From: Paenibacillus glacialis
Lineage (GTDB): Bacteria; Bacillota; Bacilli; Paenibacillales; Paenibacillaceae
Direction: 5' to 3'
Length of the DNA: 64,000 bases
Assembly: GCF_001637205.1 (NCBI RefSeq)
Contig: NZ_LVJH01000058.1
Location: 62,001-126,000, forward strand
The notes below the pieces were generated by a model that was not told the origin of the DNA, ran no database searches, and was given only the letters and a program-made list of their open reading frames with translations. Position 1 is the first letter of the stretch. Each line of letters opens with the position of its first letter. A program made the translations under genes and the position numbers. This document shows positions 51,088-58,892 of the stretch, one piece after another.

Positions 51088-52059
51088 GTGATCACAAGAG
51101 AACAACTTGAGAATAAACAAATTTGGTTATATGTCATTTCTCTATTTATTGGAGCTATCATAGGTCTGTCGAGTCCTACCGTAAGTTCCCTTCTGTATTT
51201 TACCATTTCCCCCATTCTAGCGATCCTTCTATACAGCATGTTCGCACAGATTCCCTTTCTTCATCTAAGGGAGTCCCTTTCAAATGGAAGATTTATCGGA
51301 GCATTGCTAATTGTGAATTTCCTTATCGTTCCCATTGTCGTCTGGCTGTTAACACAACTATTCCCACAGTCTTCTCCCGTTCTAGTCGGGGTTTACCTTG
51401 TATTACTAACGCCATGCATCGACTATGTCATTGTGTTCACACAGCTTGGACGTGGAAATGAAAAGTTAATGTTAGCTGCAACACCCATTCTATTCGTAGT
51501 TCAAATGATATTACTTCCAATATATCTGTGGCTGTTTATAGGAAAAGAGGCATCTAACATTGTGAAAGTTGGTCCGTTTGTAGAAGCTTTCATCACATTA
51601 ATTGTGCTGCCGTTATTCCTTGCAGTACTTACGCAACTGTGGGCTAAACGCAGACCTAAAGGACAATCCGTATTAAATGTAACGGCTTGGTTACCCATCC
51701 CATTCATGGCACTAACCCTTATCATTGTCGTAGCGTCCCAGATTGAGAAGGTATATGCCGATTTCAGTGTTATCGTCCACGTCATTCCGATCTATGCTCT
51801 ATTTCTTGTCATCATGCCAGTTATATCAAGATTCATCGCGGTGCTGTTCCACTTGGATATAGGGGCAGGTCGAGCGCTTATTTTTAGTTCGGGCACGAGG
51901 AACTCACTTGTCGTGCTTCCCTTGGCATTGGCACTGCCAGATGCTTGGGCTACCCTCGCGGCGGCGGTTATTGTTACCCAAACGATTGTGGAATTGGTTG
52001 GAGAGCTATTATACATAAGACTAATCCCAGGGTTTGTTCTACGGGATCAACATAAGTGA
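51088..52059 (+). CDS. BASS/ACR3-family transporter (arsenite-efflux-like)
   Basis: 323 residues, GTG 51088 behind TAGGAGGT. About ten hydrophobic helices. The family signature LLTPCIDYVIVFTQLGRGN contains the cysteine that ACR3 transporters need for arsenite export. A second conserved region GAGRALIFSSGTRNSLVVLP follows. Also typical are QMILLPIYLWL and FVEAFITLIVLPLF. The family (SBF/BASS) includes bile-acid symporters, sulfate or pantothenate transporters and arsenite pumps; this relative is close to the ones annotated as arsenic resistance. There are no arsR, arsC or arsD genes beside it, so the ion is uncertain. Confidence 0.8.
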   Translation: MITREQLENKQIWLYVISLFIGAIIGLSSPTVSSLLYFTISPILAILLYSMFAQIPFLHLRESLSNGRFIGALLIVNFLIVPIVVWLLTQLFPQSSPVLVGVYLVLLTPCIDYVIVFTQLGRGNEKLMLAATPILFVVQMILLPIYLWLFIGKEASNIVKVGPFVEAFITLIVLPLFLAVLTQLWAKRRPKGQSVLNVTAWLPIPFMALTLIIVVASQIEKVYADFSVIVHVIPIYALFLVIMPVISRFIAVLFHLDIGAGRALIFSSGTRNSLVVLPLALALPDAWATLAAAVIVTQTIVELVGELLYIRLIPGFVLRDQHK

Positions 52060-52281
52060 CTAGATTCCCACCGTTTCAAGTGGTTTAAGACAAAGACCAT
52101 ACCCTTGCCCCAATACCCAAGATGAAGGCATAGGAATAAATGAACCCGAAGAGTACATGTACGCTCCCTGCTGATTGATGAATCTCTCTATTAAAATTAC
52201 TCGTTTCCCCTTCCCAAATAGCCCATAATATCTTATGGTTATATAGGTAAAAAAAACAGAAAATATATAGGAGTGTATATA

Positions 52282-53541
52282 ATGTCAAATGCACATGCAT
52301 CACCCATGACCGGTAATTTATTCAGGAATCGGTTCTACCAAACCATACTGATCTCAAATTTATTCCTGCAAATTGGAATATGGGTCAGAAACTTTGCGAT
52401 TCTTATGTTTGTCACCGATCAAACGAACAATGATCCAATAGCCATCTCTCTCATATCGGTGGTCGAATTCGCACCAATCTTTGTCTTCTCCTTTATCGGA
52501 GGTGCATTCGCAGATCGTTGGAGACCGAAACGAACGATGATCTGGTGTGACTTCCTCTCCTCTATTTCAGTGCTGATCGTCCTCGTCACACTATTGTATG
52601 GTTCTTGGGAGATGATCTACTTTGCTACTTTCGTCTCAGCCATTCTATCTCAATTCTCACAACCATCTGTTATGAAGCTGTTTAAGCAACATGTCCATCC
52701 CGACCAGCTACAGCAAGGTATGGCATTGTTCCAATCACTTGTTGCTATCTTTATGATCATGGGACCTGCACTAGGTATCTTCTCATACCATCAATTCGGT
52801 ATTCATATCTCCATCGCCGTGATGGCTGTCGCCTTCTTCTTGTCCGCAGTCGTGCTTTTCCGTCTTCCACCCGATGAAGTGCAGGCAAATACTAGCGAGA
52901 ACAAGACCTTGAATTTACGTAAAGAATTGGCTGATGGTTTTCGTTATGTATGGAGAAGTCCCGTGTTGAAGGTACTCGCTGGTGCATTTGCCATTGCAGG
53001 GTTTTCCGTCGGGATCATCCAGACTCTGGGTCTGTTCGTTGTCACAGAACGGCTTGGTCAGCCAAAAGAATTCCTACAATATCTCATGATGGTTAATGGG
53101 GTTGCTATGCTCGTTGGTGGAGCTGCTATCATGACCCTTGCCAAAAAAGCGTCTCCTCAAGTTCTACTGGCATTTGGTATGAGCGTTAGCGCCCTATGTA
53201 TCGCCGGTATGGGATTGTCCACTAGCATCCCTCTGACGTTAACATTGCAATTTATAAATGGCCTTACGATGCCGGCTATTCAAATTGGTATTAACACATT
53301 AATCCTACAATGGACTGAACAATCCTTCGTAGGACGTGTAAATGGTGTGCTTAGTCCGATGTTTATGGGCATGATGGTCATCATGATGTCCTTCTCAGGG
53401 TTCATGATGAAACACTTCTCACTCGTTGAAATTTATTGTGCATCCGGAATTGTCATGTTATTGGGTTCTGTGATTCTCATTCCCCTCTTCAAACATAAAC
53501 CTGACCCATCCTTAGCTACGGGATCACCGGAAGCAAGCTAG
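52282..53541 (+). CDS. MFS exporter (macrolide/multidrug efflux type)
   Basis: The start is ATG 52282 (MSNAHASPMTG) after AGGAG; an in-frame ATG at 52273 overlaps that site. About 419 residues, twelve hydrophobic segments. It has IWVRNFAILMFVTDQTNNDP in helix 1, GGAFADRWRPKRTM after helix 2 and FSQPSVMKLFKQHVHPDQLQ. This is the MFS_3 (MefA/enterobactin exporter-like) group. It probably exports drugs or siderophores. The perfect terminator 53553-53598 starts 12 nt after the stop. Confidence 0.88.
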   Translation: MSNAHASPMTGNLFRNRFYQTILISNLFLQIGIWVRNFAILMFVTDQTNNDPIAISLISVVEFAPIFVFSFIGGAFADRWRPKRTMIWCDFLSSISVLIVLVTLLYGSWEMIYFATFVSAILSQFSQPSVMKLFKQHVHPDQLQQGMALFQSLVAIFMIMGPALGIFSYHQFGIHISIAVMAVAFFLSAVVLFRLPPDEVQANTSENKTLNLRKELADGFRYVWRSPVLKVLAGAFAIAGFSVGIIQTLGLFVVTERLGQPKEFLQYLMMVNGVAMLVGGAAIMTLAKKASPQVLLAFGMSVSALCIAGMGLSTSIPLTLTLQFINGLTMPAIQIGINTLILQWTEQSFVGRVNGVLSPMFMGMMVIMMSFSGFMMKHFSLVEIYCASGIVMLLGSVILIPLFKHKPDPSLATGSPEAS

Positions 53542-54045
53542 GTTTAGAATAAGCAAAAAAAAAGTCTTTCCGCACAACTGGGAAAGACTTTTTTTTGCTA
53601 TGCTGTAAGAAGGAAACATTTGCCCTGTCACTGAGGTAGAGAAATTAATGATGCGTCCCTTCGACTCCATATGCTTCAACGCTTGCTGACACGCGAAATA
53701 CGTTCCTTTTACGTTAACTGAAAATCGCTTATCGAAATCTTCTTCTGTTGCTTCTGCTAGAGGTTTATTAATCATGAGTCCAGCATTATTTATTAGAATA
53801 TCTATTCGGCCAAAATGCTTCATTATTTCATCAAATAGATGTGTGATATCCGATACTTTGCTTATGTCTGCATGAATCGCAATGGCTTCCCTACCATTGG
53901 CTTTTAATCCCTCAACAACTTCGTTCGCTCTTTCTGGACTACTCGAATAGTTGATCACTACTTTAGCTCCCAGATCAGACAATTGTTCCGCTACCATCTC
54001 CATTAACACGCTTAGTAACGAATGACAAAACCTATTATTTGTCAT
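53524..54045 (-). pseudogene. Degraded short-chain dehydrogenase/reductase gene
   Basis: A 173-residue frame encodes the middle of an SDR: VVINYSSSP, AIAIHADISK, FGRIDILINNAGLM (the NNAG motif), SVNVKGTYFACQQALKHM and RIINFSTSVTG. The N-terminal TGxxxGIG cofactor motif is missing; the residues before LGAKVVINYSSS do not fit. At the other end the frame runs into the inverted repeat that terminates the MFS gene, and the last third of the SDR fold, including the PG loop, is absent. The string YSIAKK partly resembles the YxxxK active site, but it is encoded by the terminator itself. About 245 residues would be expected. A remnant truncated on both sides; function lost. Confidence 0.72.
53553..53598. 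terminator. Terminator of the MFS exporter, overlapped by the SDR remnant
   Basis: GCAAAAAAAAAGTCTTTCC (53553-53571) pairs with GGAAAGACTTTTTTTTGC (53581-53598), forming a long stem with A/T ends. Works in both directions. Confidence 0.92.
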
Positions 54046-54154
54046 TATAGATAAAAAATTACCTCTATATCATTATTTATTTGATTTAATCTCAGACAAA
54101 TATTTTATTCGATCACTTGAATAGGGTAGGAAGAGATTAACGGTTTTGATAAAA

Positions 54155-54200
54155 AGTAGCTGATCAGAACGTGTTTACAAGTCCTGATCAGCTACTGAAC
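54155..54200 (-). terminator. Terminator of the 90-residue helical protein gene
   Basis: AGTAGCTGATCAG (54155-54167) pairs perfectly with CTGATCAGCTACT (54184-54196). On the minus strand a T-run (CTTTTTATC) follows. Confidence 0.9.
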
Positions 54201-54202
54201 AC

Positions 54203-54475
54203 TTACTTCATCTGTCGCATCTTATTTGAAAGTAAACTTTTCTCCAGTCTAATGTGAAACAGTTCATTATATAATTCTTGCTCTATAGCATGAATACAAC
54301 GTGTTACCTTCTTAACCGTATCTAGATGCAACATCCCGGCTTTCATGGAGATTATCGCTAACGTATCCGTCATCAACTCACCACAGGTCTGAAGTTTAAC
54401 TATGTATTGATCTTCTTGTTCTACTATGTCTTCGTATTGATTAGATAAATCGTTTAGATTCTGTTGGAATTTCAA
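54203..54475 (-). CDS. Small helical protein of unknown function
   Basis: 90 residues; TTG 54475 behind GGGAGGAG (7-nt spacing) is a sound start. The sequence is predicted as two or three amphipathic helices (QQNLNDLSNQYEDIVEQEDQ, TVKKVTRCIHAIEQELYNEL), coiled-coil-like, with two cysteines. No signal or membrane segment. It has a perfect terminator, so it is a true transcription unit. It is divergent from an XRE regulator gene 109 nt away. A partner or antitoxin-like role is possible but not shown. Confidence 0.65.
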   Translation of the reverse strand: MKFQQNLNDLSNQYEDIVEQEDQYIVKLQTCGELMTDTLAIISMKAGMLHLDTVKKVTRCIHAIEQELYNELFHIRLEKSLLSNKMRQMK

Positions 54476-54493
54476 TTAATCTCCTCCCTCCTC

Positions 54494-54550
54494 CGTTACG
54501 CATAAGAGTACCAGTGTTGCAAGAATTATATGATACGTTTATACGTAACG
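54494..54550. promoter_or_regulatory. Divergent promoter region with inverted CGTTACG/CGTAACG repeats
   Basis: CGTTACG (54494-54500) and CGTAACG (54544-54550) form an inverted pair 43 bp apart; ATACGT also occurs twice (54533-54538 and 54541-54546). For the XRE gene a promoter TTGCAA (54517-54522), 17-bp spacer, TATACG (54540-54545) is likely, so the right element overlaps its -10. These may be operators for the regulator. Confidence 0.45.
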
Positions 54551-54584
54551 TCAAGTCAAATATGTAGATAATGAGGGTGATATT

Positions 54585-54806
54585 ATGTCAAAAAAAGTGA
54601 TTGTTAAAATAAAAGATCTTACCCATAAACACAGCATATCATTACGTGAATTATCTCGTTTAGCAGATGTACGCCACGCAGCACTTAGTGAACTTCAGTC
54701 AGGAAAACGAGAAAACATTAATTTTAATCACATAGAAAGAATTGCAGAGGCTTTGAACATTAAAGATCTACGGGAGATTATTGATTTGGTAGATGTAGAG
54801 GAATAG
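54585..54806 (+). CDS. Small XRE-family (Cro/C1-type) helix-turn-helix regulator
   Basis: 73 residues, ATG 54585 behind AGGGTGATATT. The whole protein is one HTH_3 domain: IKDLTHKHSISLRELSRLAD (helices 1-2) and HAALSELQSGKRENINFNHI (recognition helix), ending with AEALNIKDLREIIDLV. No additional domain. It points away from the 90-residue gene and toward the helicase, which is transcribed on the other strand and converges on it. Likely autoregulated through the CGTTACG/CGTAACG elements. Confidence 0.85.
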   Translation: MSKKVIVKIKDLTHKHSISLRELSRLADVRHAALSELQSGKRENINFNHIERIAEALNIKDLREIIDLVDVEE

Positions 54807-54863
54807 TTGAATTATATTCGTCCCCTACAAAGCCTTAAAATGTGTCTTATTAAGCTCTTTCCC

Positions 54864-57638
54864 TTACTTACTCTTCATCACTGCATCCAACTTATCCCTA
54901 ATCTTCTGCTCTTCGCCACTTCCTTGTGTCACAAGCCTTAACAAAGGTAAGTCGTATTTTTCTAGAATATTATTTTTCTTATCATCTCTTACCTGTTGCA
55001 CTGGATTATTCTCATGAAATTGAAATCCATCCACCTCAATTGCCAGTAGTGGTTCTTTAGCAAATTTATGATAGAATACAAAATCAACGGAAGCATTGTG
55101 TTTTACGTATTTCCGTTCTTCCTCATTAAGCTTATCCACATTGTTTAATAAGTTCTTTATTGATACTTGAGTAGTAAACTCCAAGCTACTATATTTGTCC
55201 TCACTTAGGATATCATCTATAAGCGTGTACGCTATATTTTCAGACCTATACTTCAACTTTTGGAATAATCTACTTTGAAAAGAAATCAACTTATCGGAAA
55301 AGTCTGTATACAGTAGATCAAATACAGATACTAGTTCACTCTGAATGACATTGTCATCCAGAGTACTGTACTCTATGTACCGAATAAGATCACCTATTTC
55401 ATTGCCTATTTTTCTGAATACTTTTTCACCTGTAACTAGGATGAATTGTTTTTGAGCTCTTGATACAGCCACATTTATTTTACATGGGTCATTCACGAAT
55501 CTCATGCCCATTTTTCCAGAAGCACTATTATCCAGAACTGTAGATAAGATCATTAGTGGCTTCTCGCGCCCTTGGTATTTATGTATAGTATCAATTTCAG
55601 TATCCTTAGAGAGTACCATTGTTGCTTTCTCAACCTGTTTCCTATAGGGTGTAGTAAAGCCAATATCTGAATCATTTGTGACAGAAACCATGGGATTCAG
55701 TATGACTTCTTGTATGATATCAATTTCTCTTTGATTGAATTTCCCCTTACTTACTCCCTTTGTAACTTCTCTAGTATGATTACCTTTAGCTGTACGATAC
55801 ATCATTAACGGTACATCATTTTCCTTTTCTTCCGTAAAGGAAATTAGTTCACCATTATAATATTTTTGATTACAGTATTCTATGATTTTCGGATGACATC
55901 TGTAGTGCTCTTTAAGAATGACTTTAGGCAAATCATCGCTATACAGAGCAAGCATGGATGACAATATATTATGTTCAATATAGTTATAAATGTTTTCTAT
56001 ATCATCCTTCTTAAATCTTTCTATTACATCTTGAGTTACAATATGGGGTAATTGCTTTGTGTCCCCTACAATAATCGCATTCTTGCAGCAAGACAGTGCT
56101 AACGCCCCTGTCAATAAATCGACTTGAGAAGATTCATCTATAATCACGTAGTCAAACATAAAATTGTTAGATATACAGTTACGCAATGAATGCGTGGTAC
56201 TTAGTACGACAGGATAGTAATCGATGAATGTTTCAAAACTCTTCTTGTAAGTATTAATCGTAAGATCCATCGGATTTCTGCTATCATATTTAGCATGTAA
56301 TTTATGCTTGAACAAACTCGTTGAATCCTGTTCATGTTGTTTAAGTAAATCATCGAATAGACCTTGCTCTAACTCCTTTTGTATATCCTCAATATTGTTC
56401 TCTAAAAATTTTATTTTCAATACATAATAGTCTTTCTGTAGCTTCAACATGACATCGATTCTATGTTCCTTTAAATTCTTAAAATCCGTATAGCCGAATT
56501 TAATCAACAATTTCACTTTATGTAAGATGCTATTCGATTTATCCTGTTTTATCGCTAAATGGTTCTCTGCTAGAAATGAAATAATTTTGTCAGGAGTTTC
56601 TCGATAGAACCTCCAGAATAATGATGATCGCTCCATCTCCTGTACGTTCTGGTTCTCATAATAATGATCATAATGTTGTTGTTCCAGCCGATAGGCAGAT
56701 AGTTCTTGCTGTAAGATAGCCTTGTGATTATTCAACGCCATTAAATGATTGATCTGACCATTTAGTTTGTTTATTCTTTCTATGAGTACACTTTCCTCAA
56801 CTTCACTCTTCCAACCTGCTATATCCGCTTGAGGTAAATGTTTGAAAAATTCTTTCTGATTGTCAATATTACCTAGAGAGGCTACAAAAAAGTTATATTT
56901 CCCTTTCTCCAGCTTATCCTTCACATTCTGTACTGCTGCGTTGTTACCTGACACTATGGCTATCGTCTTATTTTGCATAGCGGCTAAGTTGGCTACAATA
57001 TTCAAAATAGTTTGAGTTTTACCTGTTCCAGGTGGCCCTTCAATAACAGATATATTATTACCCAGTGCATTTTCTACCGCTTGTTTTTGACTCAAATTAT
57101 ATTTGAAAGGGAAGATGATATCGTTCGTGGTTGGATTTAGTTTCTTCAATGGGTCTTTATTCAAATAACAACCCAACACGCTTTCAGGATGTATAGAGGT
57201 AAGCTTATCGAATTGTTTCTTCAAGAAAGAATCTGATTCCACCTCATCATTAGTATTTGTGTGTTGAGCTATTTCTTTCCAATACTTAAGTATGTTTCTA
57301 ATGCTATTCTTCGAAACCCCTTTATCTTCAATAGACATGTATTCCACATCACATATTTGGGTGGTTTTATTATTAAACAGAACCTTGGCAATCTGATTGA
57401 AAACCAGTATTTGTTGCACATCAAAAACCGGTAGATTTTGAATGTATACCTCTTTATCGGTTACATCCATGACGGTAGGATTCTCATCGATTATGACATT
57501 CTTAAGATGATAAGAATACGGTTTAGTTACACCCCATTCAAATTTGACAAATATTTTGCTGTCTTGACGATCATAAGACTCTACCTGCTCTGTTTTATCA
57601 ACGCCGTTCAATATAATCAAATACTTCATTCTATCCAT
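54864..57638 (-). CDS. Upf1-like SF1 helicase fused to a C-terminal PD-(D/E)xK-type nuclease domain
   Basis: 924 residues, ATG 57638 behind AGAGGGA. After about 190 N-terminal residues come the SF1 motifs: Q-like NLSQKQAVENAL, motif I EGPPGTGKTQT (about 200), Ia VSGNNAAVQNV, a helical insertion (about 270-470), motif II VIIDESSQVD, motif III GDTKQLPHIV, motif IV KEHYRCHPKIIEYCN, V IHKYQGREKPLMILSTV, VI NVAVSRAQKQFILVTG. The last 130 residues hold HNASVDFVFYHKF and LLAIEVDGFQFHE, a D and E-x-D pattern of Vsr/DUF559-like nucleases, then DDKKNNILEKYDLPLLRL. Similar helicase-nuclease proteins occur in bacterial defence islands. It has no partner genes in this window. Confidence 0.85.
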   Translation of the reverse strand: MDRMKYLIILNGVDKTEQVESYDRQDSKIFVKFEWGVTKPYSYHLKNVIIDENPTVMDVTDKEVYIQNLPVFDVQQILVFNQIAKVLFNNKTTQICDVEYMSIEDKGVSKNSIRNILKYWKEIAQHTNTNDEVESDSFLKKQFDKLTSIHPESVLGCYLNKDPLKKLNPTTNDIIFPFKYNLSQKQAVENALGNNISVIEGPPGTGKTQTILNIVANLAAMQNKTIAIVSGNNAAVQNVKDKLEKGKYNFFVASLGNIDNQKEFFKHLPQADIAGWKSEVEESVLIERINKLNGQINHLMALNNHKAILQQELSAYRLEQQHYDHYYENQNVQEMERSSLFWRFYRETPDKIISFLAENHLAIKQDKSNSILHKVKLLIKFGYTDFKNLKEHRIDVMLKLQKDYYVLKIKFLENNIEDIQKELEQGLFDDLLKQHEQDSTSLFKHKLHAKYDSRNPMDLTINTYKKSFETFIDYYPVVLSTTHSLRNCISNNFMFDYVIIDESSQVDLLTGALALSCCKNAIIVGDTKQLPHIVTQDVIERFKKDDIENIYNYIEHNILSSMLALYSDDLPKVILKEHYRCHPKIIEYCNQKYYNGELISFTEEKENDVPLMMYRTAKGNHTREVTKGVSKGKFNQREIDIIQEVILNPMVSVTNDSDIGFTTPYRKQVEKATMVLSKDTEIDTIHKYQGREKPLMILSTVLDNSASGKMGMRFVNDPCKINVAVSRAQKQFILVTGEKVFRKIGNEIGDLIRYIEYSTLDDNVIQSELVSVFDLLYTDFSDKLISFQSRLFQKLKYRSENIAYTLIDDILSEDKYSSLEFTTQVSIKNLLNNVDKLNEEERKYVKHNASVDFVFYHKFAKEPLLAIEVDGFQFHENNPVQQVRDDKKNNILEKYDLPLLRLVTQGSGEEQKIRDKLDAVMKSK

Positions 57639-57802
57639 GTTTTATAATCCCTCTATATCAAATTAGTAATGTAAAAGGACAAAGTCCTCATCATACCATT
57701 TCGACATTTTCCAACATTATCCTCTAGATAGTACATTTAATTAAAGTTATGTATGCGATTGACGGCCCGGCTCACCTTAATTATCCACTAAAATATTTCA
57801 TC

Positions 57803-57842
57803 AAAACAGGCAGCGGACTCATGAGTCCGCTGCCTGTTTTAG
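57803..57842. terminator. Bidirectional terminator between the unknown gene and the helicase gene
   Basis: A perfect 18-bp stem, AAAACAGGCAGCGGACTC (57803-57820) with its complement at 57823-57840, and a 2-base loop. Confidence 0.9.
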
Positions 57843-57866
57843 TATCTTTTAAACAATAGTTATTTC

Positions 57867-58364
57867 TCAGTCCCTCGAAGGCCTAAAGCCTTCGTCCATC
57901 AAATATTCCCTGGCCTCTTTCATTGTTCCGAGCACCATTTCAATGTTGGGCCCCGTGTAGATATACCATAGATCATCGTCACGTGTAAGCGTAAGCGATT
58001 CCCCATCCTTATTCATCCACACTTCAGTATCATAAAAAATACTTTCCTGACTCACGCTGTCACTTACAGACTCTTTCTCCTCTTCATGAGAAGAGAGCGA
58101 ACGAATTGAAGCATCGATAAGCGTCTTTAGTTGTTCTTCGGTGAATTCGCGGATATTCGCAAATCCCTTATCATCAAGGACATACCCTTGAAGGAGACCT
58201 GCATAGACGTATCCGTTACCATTCGGATGAAGGTGAAGGGCGACCGTCTTTTTATCAGACTGGCTCTCTTCATAGTGAAAGTTTACTCGTCCTAGAGAAA
58301 CGTTCTTTCGTTGTAATTCAGTGTAAGATTCTAGAATCTCAAGTTTCTGTTCAAAGGATAACAT
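57867..58364 (-). CDS. Soluble protein of unknown function
   Basis: 165 residues, acidic. Start ATG 58364, with GGAGGTCCT 3-5 nt upstream. It reads as a good coding frame (FEQKLEILESYTELQRKN, VALHLHPNGNGYVYAGLLQG, DDDLWYIYTGPNIEMVLG), and ends MDEGFRPSRD. A region near 90-120 is Ser/Glu-rich and probably a linker between two domains. No signal peptide, membrane segment or catalytic motif is seen. Its own terminator follows. Function unknown. Confidence 0.78.
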   Translation of the reverse strand: MLSFEQKLEILESYTELQRKNVSLGRVNFHYEESQSDKKTVALHLHPNGNGYVYAGLLQGYVLDDKGFANIREFTEEQLKTLIDASIRSLSSHEEEKESVSDSVSQESIFYDTEVWMNKDGESLTLTRDDDLWYIYTGPNIEMVLGTMKEAREYLMDEGFRPSRD

Positions 58365-58445
58365 AGGACCTCCGGCGTGCGTTTATATAGTGTATCTGAT
58401 TATATCATATCCGCAGGCCCTAATCGAAAAAAGAACCCAGCCAAA

Positions 58446-58742
58446 TTAAAACATTCTGTTCCCCATGTTGAATAATCGTCCAATAATGGACTGTCTTTCT
58501 TTCGTTGTACGCTTGGTTTTACGATTTAATTGTGACAACTCTTTTTCAGTAGCACGTACTTGATGTACGATTCTGCTACGTTCTGCATCTTGCTGCAAGT
58601 TAATGAGATGCATTTTAACGATATTATCATTATTCTGATATAACACTTTTTTAATACCCCATTTCTTCTTTGAAGCCGCAACCCCTTTACTACTATTCCA
58701 ATATATCCCTTTTTCTGCTTCATAGTAAGGTAAACAATGGCT
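58446..58742 (-). pseudogene. Start-less gene remnant encoding a basic helical protein
   Basis: The minus-strand frame stays open from 58742 to the stop at 58446 (98 residues), but the first usable start is GTG 58646 in the middle. The part before it is as protein-like as the part after: LPYYEAEKGIYWNSSKGVAA, then SKKKWGIKKVLYQNNDNIVK. The C-terminal 65 residues are basic and helical (EKELSQLNRKTKRTTKERQ). No ribosome binding site precedes the GTG closely. A lost start by point mutation or frameshift, or a small internal-start gene of 66 residues, are both possible. Function unknown. Confidence 0.4.
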
Positions 58743-58809
58743 TTAATTCTTTTTTCCGAGAACAGCCACATTTCGTTGAATCACAAATAAACCTTCTCTA
58801 GAAACAAGC

Positions 58810-58840
58810 AAAAGCAGCCCACAAGGGCTGCTTTTTAAAA
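58810..58840. terminator. Hairpin downstream of the large phosphoesterase gene
   Basis: AAAAGCAGCCC (58810-58820), loop ACAA, GGGCTGCTTTT (58825-58835). Strong T-run on the plus strand and a weaker one on the minus strand. Confidence 0.82.
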
Positions 58841-58892
58841 GTTATAACTGACTAGCACGCTTTAATGCTAACCAACAGTGAGAAACAGAACC

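Noticed and set aside
51088..52059. Arsenic resistance operon
   Set aside because: Only an ACR3-like transporter is present; no arsR, arsC or arsA is adjacent, and the ArsR-family regulator at 27 kb is far away and lacks metal-site cysteines.
52085..52303. Minus-strand 72-codon frame between the ACR3-like and MFS genes
   Set aside because: No ribosome binding site, hydrophobic low-complexity sequence, and it overlaps the MFS promoter and start. Probably chance.
53573..53600. SDR active-site YxxxK (YSIAKK) as evidence of a working enzyme
   Set aside because: The codons fall in the MFS terminator and the sequence around them does not continue the SDR fold, so the match is likely coincidental.
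58526..58771. 81-codon frame overlapping the start-less remnant in another frame
   Set aside because: Its product is low-complexity, Ile/Leu/Lys-rich and contains no domain-like pattern, whereas the frame of the remnant is more protein-like. It may carry a former N-terminal piece, but cannot be called a gene.
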